A stretch of DNA of 64,000 nucleotides from Celoporthe dispersa (lineage: Eukaryota > Ascomycota > Sordariomycetes > Diaporthales > Cryphonectriaceae). Shown piece after piece: positions 1 to 12,476 of this stretch (its first letter is position 1; each line of letters starts with the position of its first letter). The DNA lies in the NCBI GenBank assembly GCA_016584495.1, contig WAID01000015.1, positions 2,480,501 through 2,544,500 of the forward strand. Reading direction: 5' to 3'. The notes beneath the pieces were generated by a model. It was not told the DNA's origin. It worked only from the letters and a program-made list of their open reading frames with translations, and searched no databases. Both the position numbers and the translations under genes were made by a program.

Positions 1-1361
1 AGGTCAACAATCAGATCAAGGACTTTGTTCGGAATCATGGCGACGCTGAACAGCAGAAACTTGCCACGGGAATGGAGTCAGACCAGTGGGGCGCTGTGGA
101 CTTCACGGAGGCGCACAAGGAACAATTACAGCGGATTCTGGACAGCAGCACAAGTGACCCGGGAGCATGGGCATTGGGCACTCAAGTCTGGATCCCATAT
201 CCAGAGGACGAAGAGAATGTGGTGAATGGCGTTGAAAAGTCGTCACAGAGCAACGGCTCTGGCAAGGCGAAAGCAATCATCGACTCGGAGACTTTTGTCT
301 TGCCAAACTCGGCCGTGTTCTGCATGGACGGCATGTCGAACTTCCTACACCTCATCGTAGCCATCCCTTCGATCACATCAGACGTCGCCAAGTCGCTCAT
401 CAAATACCTCCAATTTTTCGACTCACGTTGCAAACAGCTCATCTTGGGAGCCGGCGCCACGCGGACAGCCGGCCTCAGGAACATCACTACCCGTCACCTT
501 GCCTCCTCTTCGCAAGCTCTATCTTTTGTGGCCGCCTTGATACCCTATGTGCGGGAGTTCGTCCGGCGTCATGCTGGGTCGGGCGGTGCTTCCTCGACGC
601 TGATGGGCGAGTTCGACAAGGTGAAGAGGGACTACCAAGAGCACACGCAGACCATCTTCGACAAGCTCGTGGAGATCATGAGCGGTCGAGCGACAGCGCA
701 TGCGAAGACAGCCAAGACCACCGACTGGGAGAAGGAAACCAAAGGCGCGCATGCCTACATGGAGACACTGGTGAAGGAGACATCTCTTCTCTACAAGAAC
801 CTCGCCAAACACCTTTCCGATGACGCAGTGCGCATGATCATGATACCCGTCTTCACCAGCATCAAGGAGCAATTCGGCGCAGACTTCAGGGTAGCTGATC
901 CGAAGACTGCGGCTGGTCGGGATAAGTATGTTTTCTTCTCCCCCTCATTTTCCTCCTCTTTCTGTCTTCTTCAAATACTTTCTTATATGGTCATCGAGAC
1001 ATCCTGCTAACATCCGTCTAGCATGCTGCGTGATTTTGAATTCTTCAAGAGCAAGCTACAACATATCGACGGCTTCGGGAATACAGGCGACTACCTGATC
1101 GATATTGTCAGGTCGAAACAAGTCAAACCCGCCTCGCCGCCGCCACCGCAGCCACCACCACCCAGCGAAACAAAGACCGAAGAGAAGCAAGACTTGGAAG
1201 TCGACAAAAAGAGAACGAGAACGAGAGCCCGACAGACCGGACTAGCGGTGAAAGAAGGACCCTGCGGGAGACGAGACCAAGTCGTAAGGTTTCTGAGGTC
1301 CGGTGGACAGGGAAGAAGCATCATCTTGACATATAGCGCGAGCGAATTATACTGGGAATAA
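1..1361 (+). CDS. VPS54: Vps54, GARP tethering complex subunit (3' part, runs off the left edge)
   Basis: This is the C-terminal part of Vps54, a subunit of the Golgi-associated retrograde protein (GARP) complex that tethers endosome-derived vesicles at the trans-Golgi network. The frame is open from base 3, so the start lies outside the window. Family-typical stretches are visible: LPNSAVFCMDGMSNFLHLI, a run ending LILGAGATRTAGL, and KLVEIMSGRATAH. One intron is clear: donor GTATGT after base 925 and acceptor CTAG at 1020-1021, with a CTAAC branch site 10 bases upstream. Splicing gives GRDNMLRDFEFFKS, which restores the conserved ending (a DGFGNTGDYLIDIV stretch follows). The last ~75 residues are a Pro-rich then Arg/Lys-rich tail with no conservation I recognise, so the exact stop at 1361 is less certain than the body and a further small intron is possible. 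Family assignment is strong. Confidence 0.88.
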
Positions 1362-1894
1362 ATAATCTTAAGTCTTCTTGGGTTGTACTCCAAGGCTAAC
1401 ACATGGCTGCCCCAACTTCCTCACTGAACATAAACAGTCTAACACATACATTACGAAGGGCAGCACGATCATCAGAGGCGTGGATGTGCTCAACCCCCAC
1501 GCAATCTCCTACCGCTCTTGTTTTCCACTTCCGAAACACGACAGCAAGCAGCCGGCCCAGTCTTGCCCTATCCTTTTTGCGAGCCACATGCGGGCGGGCG
1601 CATATGAAGGACCTGACGCCGGTGGCTTCCAGGGTCACACAGGCTGGGGAGACACTATGCTGCACGCTACAGGAGAGGATACATGCCGCTTCCCGATCGA
1701 TGTACTACAGTGGACCGAACCAGCGGGAGAGAGGGACTTCAAGGACCTTGTACCGGTGACATGACAGCCGTGTATAAGTTTCACTCACTCAACAGCCCTA
1801 TAACGGCATATACAGACACACATACGGTTGGCAGTACCAAGCATTAAAGGAAGAAATAGATATGATCATTAGACGGGCGCACAAACTTCTCATA
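1362..1894. other. Convergent 3' intergenic region
   Basis: This lies between the ends of VPS54 (+) and the permease (-) and presumably holds both 3' UTRs. Several overlapping small open frames occur, but none has conserved sequence or composition supporting a gene. Confidence 0.6.
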
Positions 1895-3954
1895 TCATCC
1901 CGACACGTTCGCGCCCTTCTTGTCATCAAAAGCCTCGGCAACCTGTGTCGCGCTGAGGTCATTACCGTCGTCGCCATAGATGACCGCCGTCCGGTCACAA
2001 GGGATGACGCCCAGCTTGGCGGCCTCGTCGGGGCTGAGGGTGCCATACACGTCGACGTCGTCGTACTCGCCCATGCCGGGGACGGGAAAGAGCTTGTTGA
2101 GGGTGTAGAAGATGATGGAGCTGATGAAGAAGCCGATGAGGAAAGCCATGTAGTACAGCTGGTATAAACCCTGCGGCCCATCGTCTTTGCCTCCGGTGGT
2201 GAGAACCAGGCCTCCTATGGTAGGGATCCAACCACAAGGCCAAGCCACCAGGGCGCGCCAGTTGACGCCGTGCCAGAACCAGTACGAGGTCTCCGTCGTC
2301 CGGTACAGATGGGTCAGCCGAACTTTCCTGTTCCTCAGCAGGAAGAAATCCGTGGCCATGATGCCAATAATGGGGCTCAGGAACACCGAGAACGAGTTCA
2401 GCACGCTGACGAAAGTCGCGGCGCGGTTGACGAGCTGCCAGGGCTGGCAGACCCAGGCGGCGGCAAAAGTGAGCAGGGCGCCGCGGCGGATGTCGATGTA
2501 GCGGGGGAACAGGCCGGCCAGGTCGATGCCGCCCGCGACGGCGTTGCCGCAGATGTTCTCGAAGCAGGCAGTCAGGGCGAAGCCGAAGGCCAGGAAGAAG
2601 ACGCCGGCGCGGGCGGCGGAGGAGGACTGGCCGTTGTTCATCATGACCATGAGGAGGTCGGGTGGGTTCCCTGTGTGATGTCGTCGTCGTGGTTAGCATC
2701 CTCAGCCAAGGGGTTGGGGGGGTTGTGCAGGAGGCGGTGGGAGAGAAGGGGCTGTGGACTGTTCTTACAGTAGATCTCCCCATAGATCTTCTGTGCCGCA
2801 GAGGTCGTGACGAGCCCGACAAACGACACCAGCACGCCGACAATCCAGGCCGAGAGCATCGTGCCCCCGACATAGTGCTTCGGCCCCTTGGCATAGCGGC
2901 TAAAGTCACTCCCGTTGGTGATACCAGCAGCAATACCTCCAACCATCTGGTTAATACCAGCCATCATAAGCCACGAGGCATTCCTCCACCCCTTGGGCAC
3001 ATTCTGGCCCTGTGTCATCAGAGGCCCAACCCCCTTCGCCGTGGCCAGCGCCCAGATCAGCATGCAGACCATGCCGAGGCCGCAGTACATGCTGGCGACG
3101 CGGAAGGGCCACTTGAACCTCTCCGGGCGGATGAAGAGAAAGGGGGTGGACAGGGTCCAGAAGAGGATGAAGCCCACGAACTCTGGGCCGGAGGTGACGG
3201 CGGTCATGGCCTCGGGGAGAAACTCGGGCAGGTTGTTGAAGGAGGGCCAGATGGCTGTGATGCAGACAGCGACGAGGCGACCGCCGTTCCAGCACTGGAT
3301 TGCATTCCTGGAAGGTTTTAAGTTTGTTTCATCAGCACATAATATGCAGACTGGAGACTCGAACCCCAAAAGAAGGGGTCCCGATCAGATACAGTCAGCC
3401 AGAAACCCACCAGATGAAGTTGAGCAGGATACGCTGCAGCAGGGGGGATGTAGGACGCGCGCAGGCCCCAGGAGAAGCGGTTCTGGATGGTGAAGCCGAT
3501 GTGCCAGGTCAGCCCGCACCAGGCGATGAGTGTTGAGAAGAGGGTGATGAGCAGGCGGCCCAGGACGATGACGACCATGGACTGGGCGACCGAGAGGCCC
3601 TCGGTGAGGAACGTGTTGGGGGACTGCCAGTTGCTGATGTTGAGGGACGAGATGGTCCAGTAGCCAAAGAAAAGGAACCAGTCTAGATTACAGTGTACAG
3701 GTTAGTGGTTTTGGGTGGTTTTTTTAAGAGAAAAAAAGAGAGAAAAAACAAGAATCAGTCAGGCAGAGACAACTCGGGATGGCGACAGAGCAAAGCAGAG
3801 GCAAGGACCCACCCCATGTTCGTCTCTCAGGCGGCAGAGGGATCAGATCTCTGTTGCTCCACGCGTCTGTCTGCTCATGTTTGGCCTCGTCGCCGTGAAG
3901 ACGGACCTTCTCCTTGATGTCCCCAGGACGAAACCGCAGGCTGGCGGCAGCCAT
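1895..3954 (-). CDS. NCS1-family nucleobase/allantoin-type permease, four exons, one frame break
   Basis: This is a plasma-membrane symporter of the nucleobase:cation symporter-1 family (Fur/Dal/Fui type), expected to import uracil, uridine, allantoin or a related ring compound with protons; the substrate cannot be read from sequence. Exons are 3954-3813, 3682-3411, 3307-2769 and 2670-1895; each junction has GT-AG ends and rejoins family sequence (TWDWFLFFGYWT; LNFIWNAIQCWNGG; GEIYWNPPDLLMVM). The N-terminus is hydrophilic with NRDLIPLPPERRTW before the first membrane segment, and hydrophobic helices run through to WFWHGVNWRALVAW and the final pair. Exon 2 carries a frame break in a run of six G (plus strand 3442-3447): with five, ASYIPLLQRILLNFIW reads on and every exon phase agrees. 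It is divergent from the hydantoinase gene. The break is either an assembly error or an inactivating insertion. Confidence 0.85.
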
Positions 3955-5022
3955 GGCGGTGATGATAACAAGGGTGATCAAGATGATGATGGTGGTGGTG
4001 ATGATGATGATGATGACGGACGACTTGACGAGGAGAAATGTCGGATTCCATCCAGAGTATCAAGTACCATCGCTTCGAGATATAATAATAATAACAATAA
4101 TCATTCCTTACTTGAGATTAATACCTACGCCGGCAGCCAGAATAATCTATCTCTCGACCCTCTCTTCTCCCTCTCTGTCTCTTTTTCTTATCAATCTCGG
4201 GCAAGGAACTGGACTGATGATCATAAGAAAAGTGTGGTTGACCTGAGTCGTATCGGTATCCATGGTTACACCCAGCCTGATAAATATCGATAAGCGAGCA
4301 GGTGGAAGCGAGGAAAGGGAGGGCTTAGGCCCAATTCTCTCTACTTATACTGCTGTATTTAGGGGGACGCGGGATGTGCCCGTAGCGTGTGAGTCTTGAC
4401 ATCTCCTCACCCTCTTTACAACTCACGCACGCACACACAGTCTCTGATCCTCCACCCGGCCATCCCACATTGATCCAAAGAATCTAAAATGCTACGTTGT
4501 GATTTGAGAGAGTGTGTGTGAGAAAGAGGAGAGGAGGAAAAAAAGAAAGAAAAAAAAAAGAGGAGAGGGGAAACGAGATCTCCGGTGCCGGTGGTTACTT
4601 ATCTTCTCCTCTTCTTTTTTATCTCCACCTGGGAATAAAGGCGATCGCCGGTCGCGACGTTATCAACACCTAGTAACTCGGGACTTGCAGTGCGTTGCCT
4701 ACCGACCGGCACCGGGAACTCTGCCGATGTACAGTATTCTATGGTGCTGTGGGTATAGTATTATAGAAGAGGGGGACGACAAGTTTTGGGATGGCCTCAG
4801 TTTTTTTTTGTATGATATGAAAGTTACTCACTCCCCTTTTTGGCCGGCCTCGTTGATCATCACATCACAGGAGGTCATGTCGTAATATCTCCCCGAGTTC
4901 TTGTACACGCCGTCTCGTCTTTCTCGTCACCTGAGTGATCCAGTGTTGCATGTCGACTAGAGGTTGTCTCCATCACATCTACCAAGACCTAAAATCCAAG
5001 AGATCCCATCACTCCGTTCACC
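3955..5022. promoter_or_regulatory. Shared divergent promoter of permease and hydantoinase with six GATA-factor sites
   Basis: These 1,068 bases separate the two start codons. Matches to HGATAR, the site bound by fungal nitrogen regulators of the AreA/NIT2 class, lie at 3963-3968 (TGATAA), 4187-4193 (CTTATCA), 4278-4283 (TGATAA), 4288-4294 (CGATAAG), 4598-4603 (CTTATC, preceded on its own strand by A) and 4660-4665 (TTATCA). The pair at 4278/4288 is only 10 bases apart, a spacing that favours AreA-type binding. Trinucleotide repeats (GAT/GGT around 3982-4018, ATA around 4081-4100) and a purine-rich block at 4514-4570 lie in the same interval. Nitrogen control is an inference from these sites plus the predicted functions. 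Confidence 0.6.
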
Positions 5023-8000
5023 ATGGCAGTTTCTACTACAAAACGCCTGCGCATAGGCGTGGACGTAGGAGGCACCAACACCGACGGCGTCATCATTGAC
5101 CCGTCGCTCACCTCTTCCTCCAATAGGGGTATCATCGCCTATCACAAGGCCCCAACAACCACCAACCCCAGCGACGGTATCAATGCCGCTATCACCCACA
5201 TGTTCACTGCCACAACACCGCCTATCAACCCGGCTGACGTCGCCTCCGTCACTATCGGTACCACGCACTTCGTCAACGCCGTCGTAGAGCGCGACGCCAG
5301 GAGGCTATGCCGCGTCGCCGTGCTCAGGCTCGCGGGGCCGTTTGGGAAACACGCGCCCCCTTGTATAGATTGGCCTGATGACATGCGCGAGCTGGTGCTG
5401 GGCCACTGGGCCAGTGTCAAGGGTGGGCTGGAGGTGGACGGGAACCTGATCGCAGAGCTGGACGAGGAGGGGGTCAGGGCGCAGTGCCGCTTGATTCGCG
5501 AGATGGGGATCCGGAGTATTGTTGTGAACGGGGTGTTTAGTCCTATCGACACGGTGTACCTGCAGGAGGAAAGAGCCGCCGAGATCATCCGGGAGGAGTT
5601 CAAGAAGGAGGGCGGCGACCGGGACTCTGTCGTCGATGTGGTCCTATCCAAGGAGGTGGCAAATTTGGGCTTCCTCGAGAGGGAGAACGCAGCGATCCTC
5701 AACGCGGCTATCCTTCCCTTCGCGAGGAGGACGATCCGCAGTTTCCAGGAGCCCGTCAGGCAGCTAGGCCTCGACTGTCCCGTCTTCATCACGCAGAACG
5801 ACGGCACTATCCTCTCGGGCGACGCGGCGGCGAGGCTGCCCATCAGGACGTTCAGCAGCGGGCCGACCAACAGCATGCGCGGTGCGTCCTTCTTGATGCA
5901 AGGTGGGGCGGCGGAGGAGGGAAAGGAAAGACAGGCTGTCATGGTCGTCGACGTGGGCGGTACGACTACGGATGTAGGCCTGCTGCTCGCCAACGGGTTT
6001 CCTCGCCAGCAGGCCGCGTATAGCGAGCTGGCCGGCGTGCGCATGAATTTCTCGTGCCCAGACATCAAGAGCATCGGCCTCGGCGGCGGGTCCATCATCC
6101 GCAAAGGCGAGTCGTCATCGGGAAAACGCACCACGGTCGGGCCGGACAGCGTGGGCTATAAGCTCACCAAAGAGGCCCTCGTATTTGGCGGCAGCATCCT
6201 GACGACCACAGACGCCACCGTCCTCTCCCGCCCGGACGTCGTCCAGATCGGCGACCCAAAACTAGTCGAGGGCCAGCTCACTGTCGACGAGCTGGCCGAG
6301 GTGCAGGCCATCATCAAGCAGAAGCTCGAAAAGGTCATCGACATGATGAAGACGTCCCCGAGGACCTGCCCGTCCTCCTTGTCGGCGGAGGTGCCGTCAT
6401 CAGCCCGGACGAGCTCAGGGGCGCCAGCAAGGTCCTCAAGCCGCGCTGGTCCGAGGTCGCCAACGCCATCGGCGCCGCCATGGCTGGTGTCAGCGCCGTT
6501 GTCGACACGGTCAAGTCTACCGAGAGCAAGTCGACCGCAAAACTGCTCGAGGAGATCTCGGCGGAGGCAGTCGAGAGGACCGTTGCGGCGGGGGCGGCAA
6601 GGGACTCGGTCAAGATCGTTGAGCTGGAGACGCTACCCCTGCAGTACATTGCCAACAAGTCTCGCTTTATCGTGCGCGCTGCTGGTGATTTCGACTTCTC
6701 GCGGACGGACTTAGGCACTGTGCCAGGCACCAGCACCACGACGATGACAGCAGAAGAGCAGGCCAATAATATGGACCAGTATGAAAAGAAGGCGGCTGGT
6801 ACCAACGGCTCCTCCTCCTCCGCGTCGAAGGCTGCTGCTTCTACATATGGCGGCCCCACCCCAGAGGTCGACCTGGACACATACCGTCCCACGGTCAAGG
6901 ACAGAGTCTGGCATGTCTCCGAGACAGACCTCGCCTTCATCACCACAGGCTGCTACATCCTAGGCACAGGCGGAGGCGGCTCCCCCTACTCCTCCATGGT
7001 CCGCCTCCGCTCTATCCTCCGCTCCGGAGCCTCCGTCCGCGTGATATCGCCGGACGATCTCGCAGACGACGACAAAGTAGGCTGCGGTGGAGGCATGGGC
7101 TCACCGACGGTAGGCATCGAGAAGCTCCAGGGCGACGAGATGATGGAGGCGCAAGAGGAACTCGCGCAGATCCTGCCCAAGGGCACACAGGCGACACACA
7201 TGATCGCCCTCGAGATCGGCGGGGGCAACGGCCTGCAGGGCATGATCCTAGGCGCGTCGAGCAACATGGACCTGCCTGTCGTCGACGGCGACTGGATGGG
7301 GCGGGCGTACCCGACCAAGTGGCAGACCACACCCGTGGTCTTTGACGAGCGGCGGCCTGTGTTTTGCCCCTTATCCATGTGCGACGGGAACGGTAACGTC
7401 ATCATCATGACCAAGGCCACGTCTGATTTGCAGGTCGAGAGGGCGCTGCGGGCTGCGCTGAGCCAGATGGGCTCGCACACAGGCTGCGCCGAGGGCCCCG
7501 TCACGGGTGCCGAGGCGAGGCGCTGGGTGGTGGAGCATACCATCTCCGAGTCCTGGCGGATCGGGAGGGCGGTGGAGAGGGCGAGGAGGGAGAACAGGGT
7601 CGATGAGGTCGCCGAGGAGATCGTGAAGGAGGTGGGGGGCTCGCAGGCCGCGAGGGTGCTGTGGAAGGGCAGATTGTCGGCGTCACGAGGACGCTGAGGA
7701 TGGGACACATCTATGGTGAGTGTATCGTCGAGGGTATGGACGTGGCTGGGGCGTGGACAGGAGGTGGTGACGAGGACGCGGCGCTGCAGGACGGGGAACG
7801 ACAAGGTCAGTTCGTGGGACGCATCAAGATTCCCTTCAAGAACGAGAACATTGCCGCCATCAGGGTGCCCGAGGGCGCGGAGGACGACGCACAGGAGAGG
7901 CAGGAGGACGTCCTCGCCATCGTGCCCGACCTGATCTCTGTCATCGATGCGCAGAACGGCGAGGCCATCGGCACCCCCGAGTACAGGTACGGCCTACTCG

Positions 8001-8164
8001 TCACCGTGCTGGGTATTGCTGCGAGCGACCGCTGGACGTCCCTGAAACGGGGCATCGAGATCGGCGGGCCAGAGGGTTTCGGAATCCATCACCTAAAGTA
8101 CCAGCCGCTGGGCAAGTTTGTGAAGCCCAGGAGCATCATTGACGAGTACGACACAAGCGCATAG
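5023..8164 (+). CDS. Hydantoinase/oxoprolinase family protein with C-terminal DUF917 domain, two frame breaks
   Basis: This belongs to the ATP-dependent hydantoinase/5-oxoprolinase family, which opens cyclic amide rings; the true substrate is unknown. With two one-base corrections it is 1,047 residues without introns. The N-terminal domain begins RIGVDVGGTNTDGVIID, the actin-like ATP-binding signature. A Hydantoinase_A core follows with VMVVDVGGTTTDVGLLLA and IKSIGLGGGSII. The C-terminal DUF917 domain has GCYILGTGGGGSPY, VGCGGGMGSPTVG and VVDGDWMGRAYP. Break 1 lies at about 6350-6361, where MMKTS gives way to a VPEDLPVLLVGGGAVISPDE reading one base over. Break 2 lies at about 7655-7672, where RVLWKG gives way to QIVGVTRTLRMGHIYGEC. 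Each needs one added base, and about 1.3 kb of intact frame lies on either side. The start ATG is the first in frame. Fungal relatives have this same fused layout. No GT-AG intron can repair either break. Confidence 0.85.
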
Positions 8165-10186
8165 GAGCTTGAAGGTGGGATCACTGCTGGTGATGGGAAA
8201 GGAAGAGTCCGCTAGTGCCAGTTGGAACTTGGCACCGAGGAGATCCTCTGTTGGCAACTGCAGGCAGACACTGTTTTTAGCTTGATTGTTCCTTCCCGCC
8301 CTGCCTACAAGTTCGACTTGACTTTCTTGCTACGTAGTGACTTCCTTAAGTAATTGGTTCTTGAATACAAACCTCGAGTACAGTCTTCAGAAATGCAACG
8401 AGGATGTCTAGACAACATGTCCTGTATGCAGAGATGCTTTTCTGTCAGGTCGCACCATCAAGTCCTGCCGCACTCGCGAGAATTCTCCTTTCACAATAGC
8501 ATCATCCTCCTCCCGTTGGGATGTGGCTGGCGGGAACATTCTTAGTGACCAGCTAAAATAATTGCATGAACTTCCACACAACTTTCAAAAACACCACGTA
8601 TGCCAAATCAAATCACCAGAAAGGTATAGTTGCCGTCAACGAGCTGTTTCACACAAATACTGAGCCCGCTTCATAGGCACAAAGGATCCCCCATCCACTC
8701 ATCCTTGTTACAAAGAGAAGGTGGCCTCACAAAAGGATCAACATGGCGTTTCTGGTTTTCACACCACCAGAGCCCATTGTCGTTTATCGTGTCGAAACGT
8801 ACGTACGCACCCAATCCTGCAAAGCATGCAAAGCAAAGCCCATTGCAGTACAATGCAGAGCAAGGGCGGGAAGATTCGCCGTGTATGCTGCCTCAAAGAA
8901 AATCCCCCGGAAATAGCCCCCCCCTTCTCCATTGGGACAATGCTCACAGTCTACTGCTCAAATCCGTCCACTGCATCATCCACCACGGGCAAATTACAGC
9001 CCAGAGGCTAGCAGCACCTGGCCCAGTGTGGCCTGATTAGGAACGAGGTGATCAATCCGCCCTGAGGAGGAATTAGATGGCGAACGCATCCGCATTCCTC
9101 CTCGTCGTCGTCCGCTTCCCACGCTACCCCCCTTTTTTCCCCCTCCTCCACAGGCAACTATAGCACTAAAGTTATATTTGCCCCATCATCGTCAAAAAAA
9201 GAAAAAGAATAAGAAAAATTTCTATTGCAGATAGGCGGTGGGAAAGAAGGGGAGGTTCATCACGGGCCAGGAACAAATTAAAATGCAGGCCAGGGCTGAC
9301 GTATCCCCGGACCTTCGCTTAGCAAGTTAAACTGGTGGGGGTCAATCGCTGAAGAGTCCAGCCACGTAGGGTGACGAAGCCAAGACGGGATCGCCGTTGC
9401 ATCGCGCCCTCTCCAAACACCTGCAATCGAGCCGCAACGCGCAAGGAGGGGGGCCCGTTGCGTGCGCAAGACGGGACCGGACCCACTCAAGCCTAGACCG
9501 TCCTCGTTCACAATGAGTGGACTTCAAAATGAAAAATAAAATAAAAGACTTAAGACAACACAGCACGGTTCACGAGCTTTTTCTTCCAGCACAAAAGTGA
9601 CAAGTGATGAACCAAAGTCAGAGGTTGGCCAGGAAAATAAAAAGTTTCTTTTTTGAGGCCATTTGGCATAAAACCTAGATATATATACAAGAATCGAAGG
9701 TTTTTTTGAACAAGACATTTGTGAAATGAGTGTAGAGAAGGATAGGGATTTGCAAAAGTGAGTGCCGGGCTGCTAATTTGCAGCCCGTGATATGTCTATG
9801 GGGGGTTTGGACAGAACATCCCCTCACGTGTGATTCGTTATCCCGTCACGCTTTTTCCCCCCTGTCGTGATTGTGTGTGTGTGAGAGAGAGAGGATTGTT
9901 GTTATCTTGACGTTTCAAAAGCCACCCCCCCCACCCACCCACACACATCTTTCCTGTCTATATCCCAAAAAGAAGAACCAAAAAAACAACTCCACTCTCC
10001 CAAGCCTTTGCTATAGAAAGCGTGTTGGGCACCGGGGGTATCTCAAATAATTGTTTTGTGTAGAATGAGAAATCGTGGCTTCGTCGAAGAGGAGTGAGCA
10101 GCAACTCCAGCGTGCGCTTTGTAACTTCCCCGCTTCGTAGTATGAGAGAGAAAAAAAAGAGGCTCGACCGCTTGGATCTTGTCTCT
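8165..10186. other. Intergenic, no gene supported
   Basis: About 2 kb hold only short open frames without conserved sequence. The longest (8630-9040, plus) has a composition that looks like chance. Homopolymer and CT/GT-rich patches occur near 8917, 9125-9150 and 9865-9935; the last probably belongs to the 3' flank of the secreted-protein gene. Confidence 0.55.
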
Positions 10187-10785
10187 TTACATGCGGTTGG
10201 CCCAGCGGAGGGCAGAGGCGAAGCGCCCCTTGACGGCAGGCTTGAAGTGGGGGTCGGTGACAGCCTCGCGGGGAAGACCTCGTCATCACCAGCACGGGCC
10301 TTGACCTTGGAGGAGGTGGACATGTCGCCGGCGCCGAGGGTGACGGTGAAGCTGGTGCTGGTGCTGGACTTGGTCTGGACGTCGTCGGCCAGGTAGTAGG
10401 CGTTGTCGCAGGCAAAAGCCTGGCAGCCAGAGACGGGGGACAGCGTGTCGGAGGGATAGATCTCGTAGACGCCGGTGGTGTCGTCGGGGTTGACAATGGC
10501 AGACACATCAAAGTAGGTGGAGCCCCCGTAGCTGTTGAAGGCGAACTCGGCCAGCATGCCGGGCGTGTTGGACGCACCAGACGAGTACGAGTAGAAGTTG
10601 CCGATCCAGCCGTCGGGGACGGTGACATCCACAGACTCGCCAGCAGGGACGCTGGTGTCGGCGATGGTCGAGGATCCGGTCCACACGACGGTGCGGTCGG
10701 TGCTGTCCATGGACTTGATGGTGACCGTGTTGTCGGCGCTCACGGCGGAGGCCAGGGCAAGGATAGCAAGGTTCTTGAACTGCAT
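10187..10785 (-). CDS. Small secreted protein (type often labelled 'Dnase1 protein' in fungal genomes), one frame break
   Basis: With one base restored this is a 199-residue secreted protein. Residues 1-17 (MQFKNLAILALASAVSA) are a signal peptide. The mature part runs through TVTIKSMDSTDRTVVWTG, GWIGNFYSYSSGASNTPGML, STYFDVSAIVNPDD and CQAFACDNAYYLADDVQTK. I recognise this as a family of fungal extracellular proteins commonly named 'Dnase1' by database inheritance; no nuclease motif is visible and I do not infer nuclease activity. The break lies in a run of four G at 10270-10273 on the plus strand: adding one base turns the coding frame to PREAVTDPHFKPAVK and ends at LRWANRM with the stop at 10187-10189. 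Without it the protein would run on into low-complexity sequence to about 9958. The corrected ending fits better. Confidence 0.7.
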
Positions 10786-10791
10786 TTTTGC

Positions 10792-10822
<31 letters not shown>

Positions 10823-12448
10823 GTTATTGTGTGCGCAAAGTGTGGTTGATCGACAGATCGTGAGTTGGTCGGACAGCAAGTGCTTGTTGACCTTTGAGCT
10901 AAGACGTTATATAATTCCTAGAAGGACTGTATTGGAGAGATATGTCTCAAAAAAAAGGGAGAGAAAGGGTGTTTTGCAAAAGAGTTCAAGCCGCCAGGGA
11001 CCTGAGAGAGAGAAAGTGTGTGTATAAGTTTTGTGTGCTTGGTAAAGCAGAGGGAGTGAACAGCCTCGTTGGCTAGAGTGGATGCAAAGTGTATGAGAAG
11101 GAAATGGTCACAACGGCTTGCCGAATCGTGAATAAGGAAATAACAAACTCAGAAAGACAAGAGAGGAGAGTCTGGTGGGCCTGGGGGCCCTTTATACCTT
11201 TTCTTTTTCCTTTCCATTTCCCCTACTGTGATGATGGGTGGACAACCACCATAGTACCATAGTACATAACAGTACCAGGGTGGATAAGTTCCTGAGGGAG
11301 AGTTGTTGCCCCTGGGCGCGGTAACAGGTACATGGCGGGCCAAGGCCACGCACACCAAGGACCTGGAGAACCTCTCATAGCCCAAGACGCCCACCCGAGT
11401 CAAGGCTTGCGGGCCCCTTTCCCGACCACCACTGTCGGGTATACTAGCTCACCCTTCGGGGGACGGGACCCACTATAGCGCCCGGCTCGTCATCCTGGGC
11501 CTGGGCCTGATGGATGTCGCTGTTGGTGTGCGGCCCCCGGCGGCGCCGCCTATTCGGGCATTTTGCTCACTTGAGCAAGTGCGATAGTCCAGAAAAACTA
11601 AGACTGCCAGGGAAGAAAAAAATCAGTTTTTTTCTTCTTCTCCTTCCCTCCTCCGTCTAGGAAGAAAAGAAAAGAAAAAAAAGAAGATTCTTTCGATTTC
11701 CCTTCGGACAGGTGGGGGCCACGGGTCTGCCTCGTTTCAACGGTCCGCCTGTTAGAACAAGCTCGTGCTGAAGAGAGTCCAAGCGGCCTTGATCCCTTCA
11801 TTCCAAATGACTGCGTACAGGGCCGACCAGCATTAGATGACCAGGTCCGTCGGACAAGCTTTGTTCGTCGGACGATGAATGGATGGGTGATGGGTCTTCT
11901 TGTTGGGTTGGGCCTGAAAATAACCACAAAGGGCTGACCAACAAACCGCTCCAACGTCTTGAGCTGCGACTTCTCACAGCTCGACACGTCGCGCCCACCC
12001 CCTTTTAGCACACACCTGTGTCTTGGTCCAACCCCTCCAGTCTGGGAGACGGGATCAGGATATGGCCATTTGCTGTTAGACCCAAAGAGGGCGGGGGGGG
12101 CGGCCACTTAGGAAGCAGAGCGCTGGTGCGCAAACCCCCTGGCAAAGTGTGCCTCCGTGCAGATACAGGGTTTATTGCAAGGCGAGCCGGTGAGAAAAGT
12201 TGATTGCGACGACTATTGCAGCCGAGAGAGGGAGAAGAGACAGGAAGTTCCAGGCCGGGAAGAGGGGGGTGGGCCTTAGCACCGTTTCGTTTTAGCTTGC
12301 AGATGAGCTTTCAGGAACAGGACGGCCTCTCCACCTTGATTGGCCGGGTATTGCTTCCGACCACGGGTACCTGAAAAAAAGGCTTCGGGGCTTACTCCCA
12401 TGTGGCCAGCCCTGACAGGCTCCTGCAGAAGGTTCCATAGTAATAGGG

Positions 12449-12476
12449 ATGTGAGAGAGAGAGAGAGAGAGAGAGG
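12449..12476. repeat. GA dinucleotide microsatellite
   Basis: An almost perfect GA tract lies inside the gene-poor region. It is an ordinary simple sequence repeat with no gene attached. Confidence 0.85.

Noticed and set aside
1995..3321. Long Arg/His-rich frames overlapping the permease
   Set aside because: Off-frame readings of GC-rich coding sequence.
8630..9040. Plus-strand open frame of 136 codons
   Set aside because: Composition looks random, no conserved sequence, overlapping frames on both strands.
11598..12107. Minus-strand open frame of 169 codons
   Set aside because: Ends in a Lys/Phe-rich stretch made by homopolymers; no recognisable domain.
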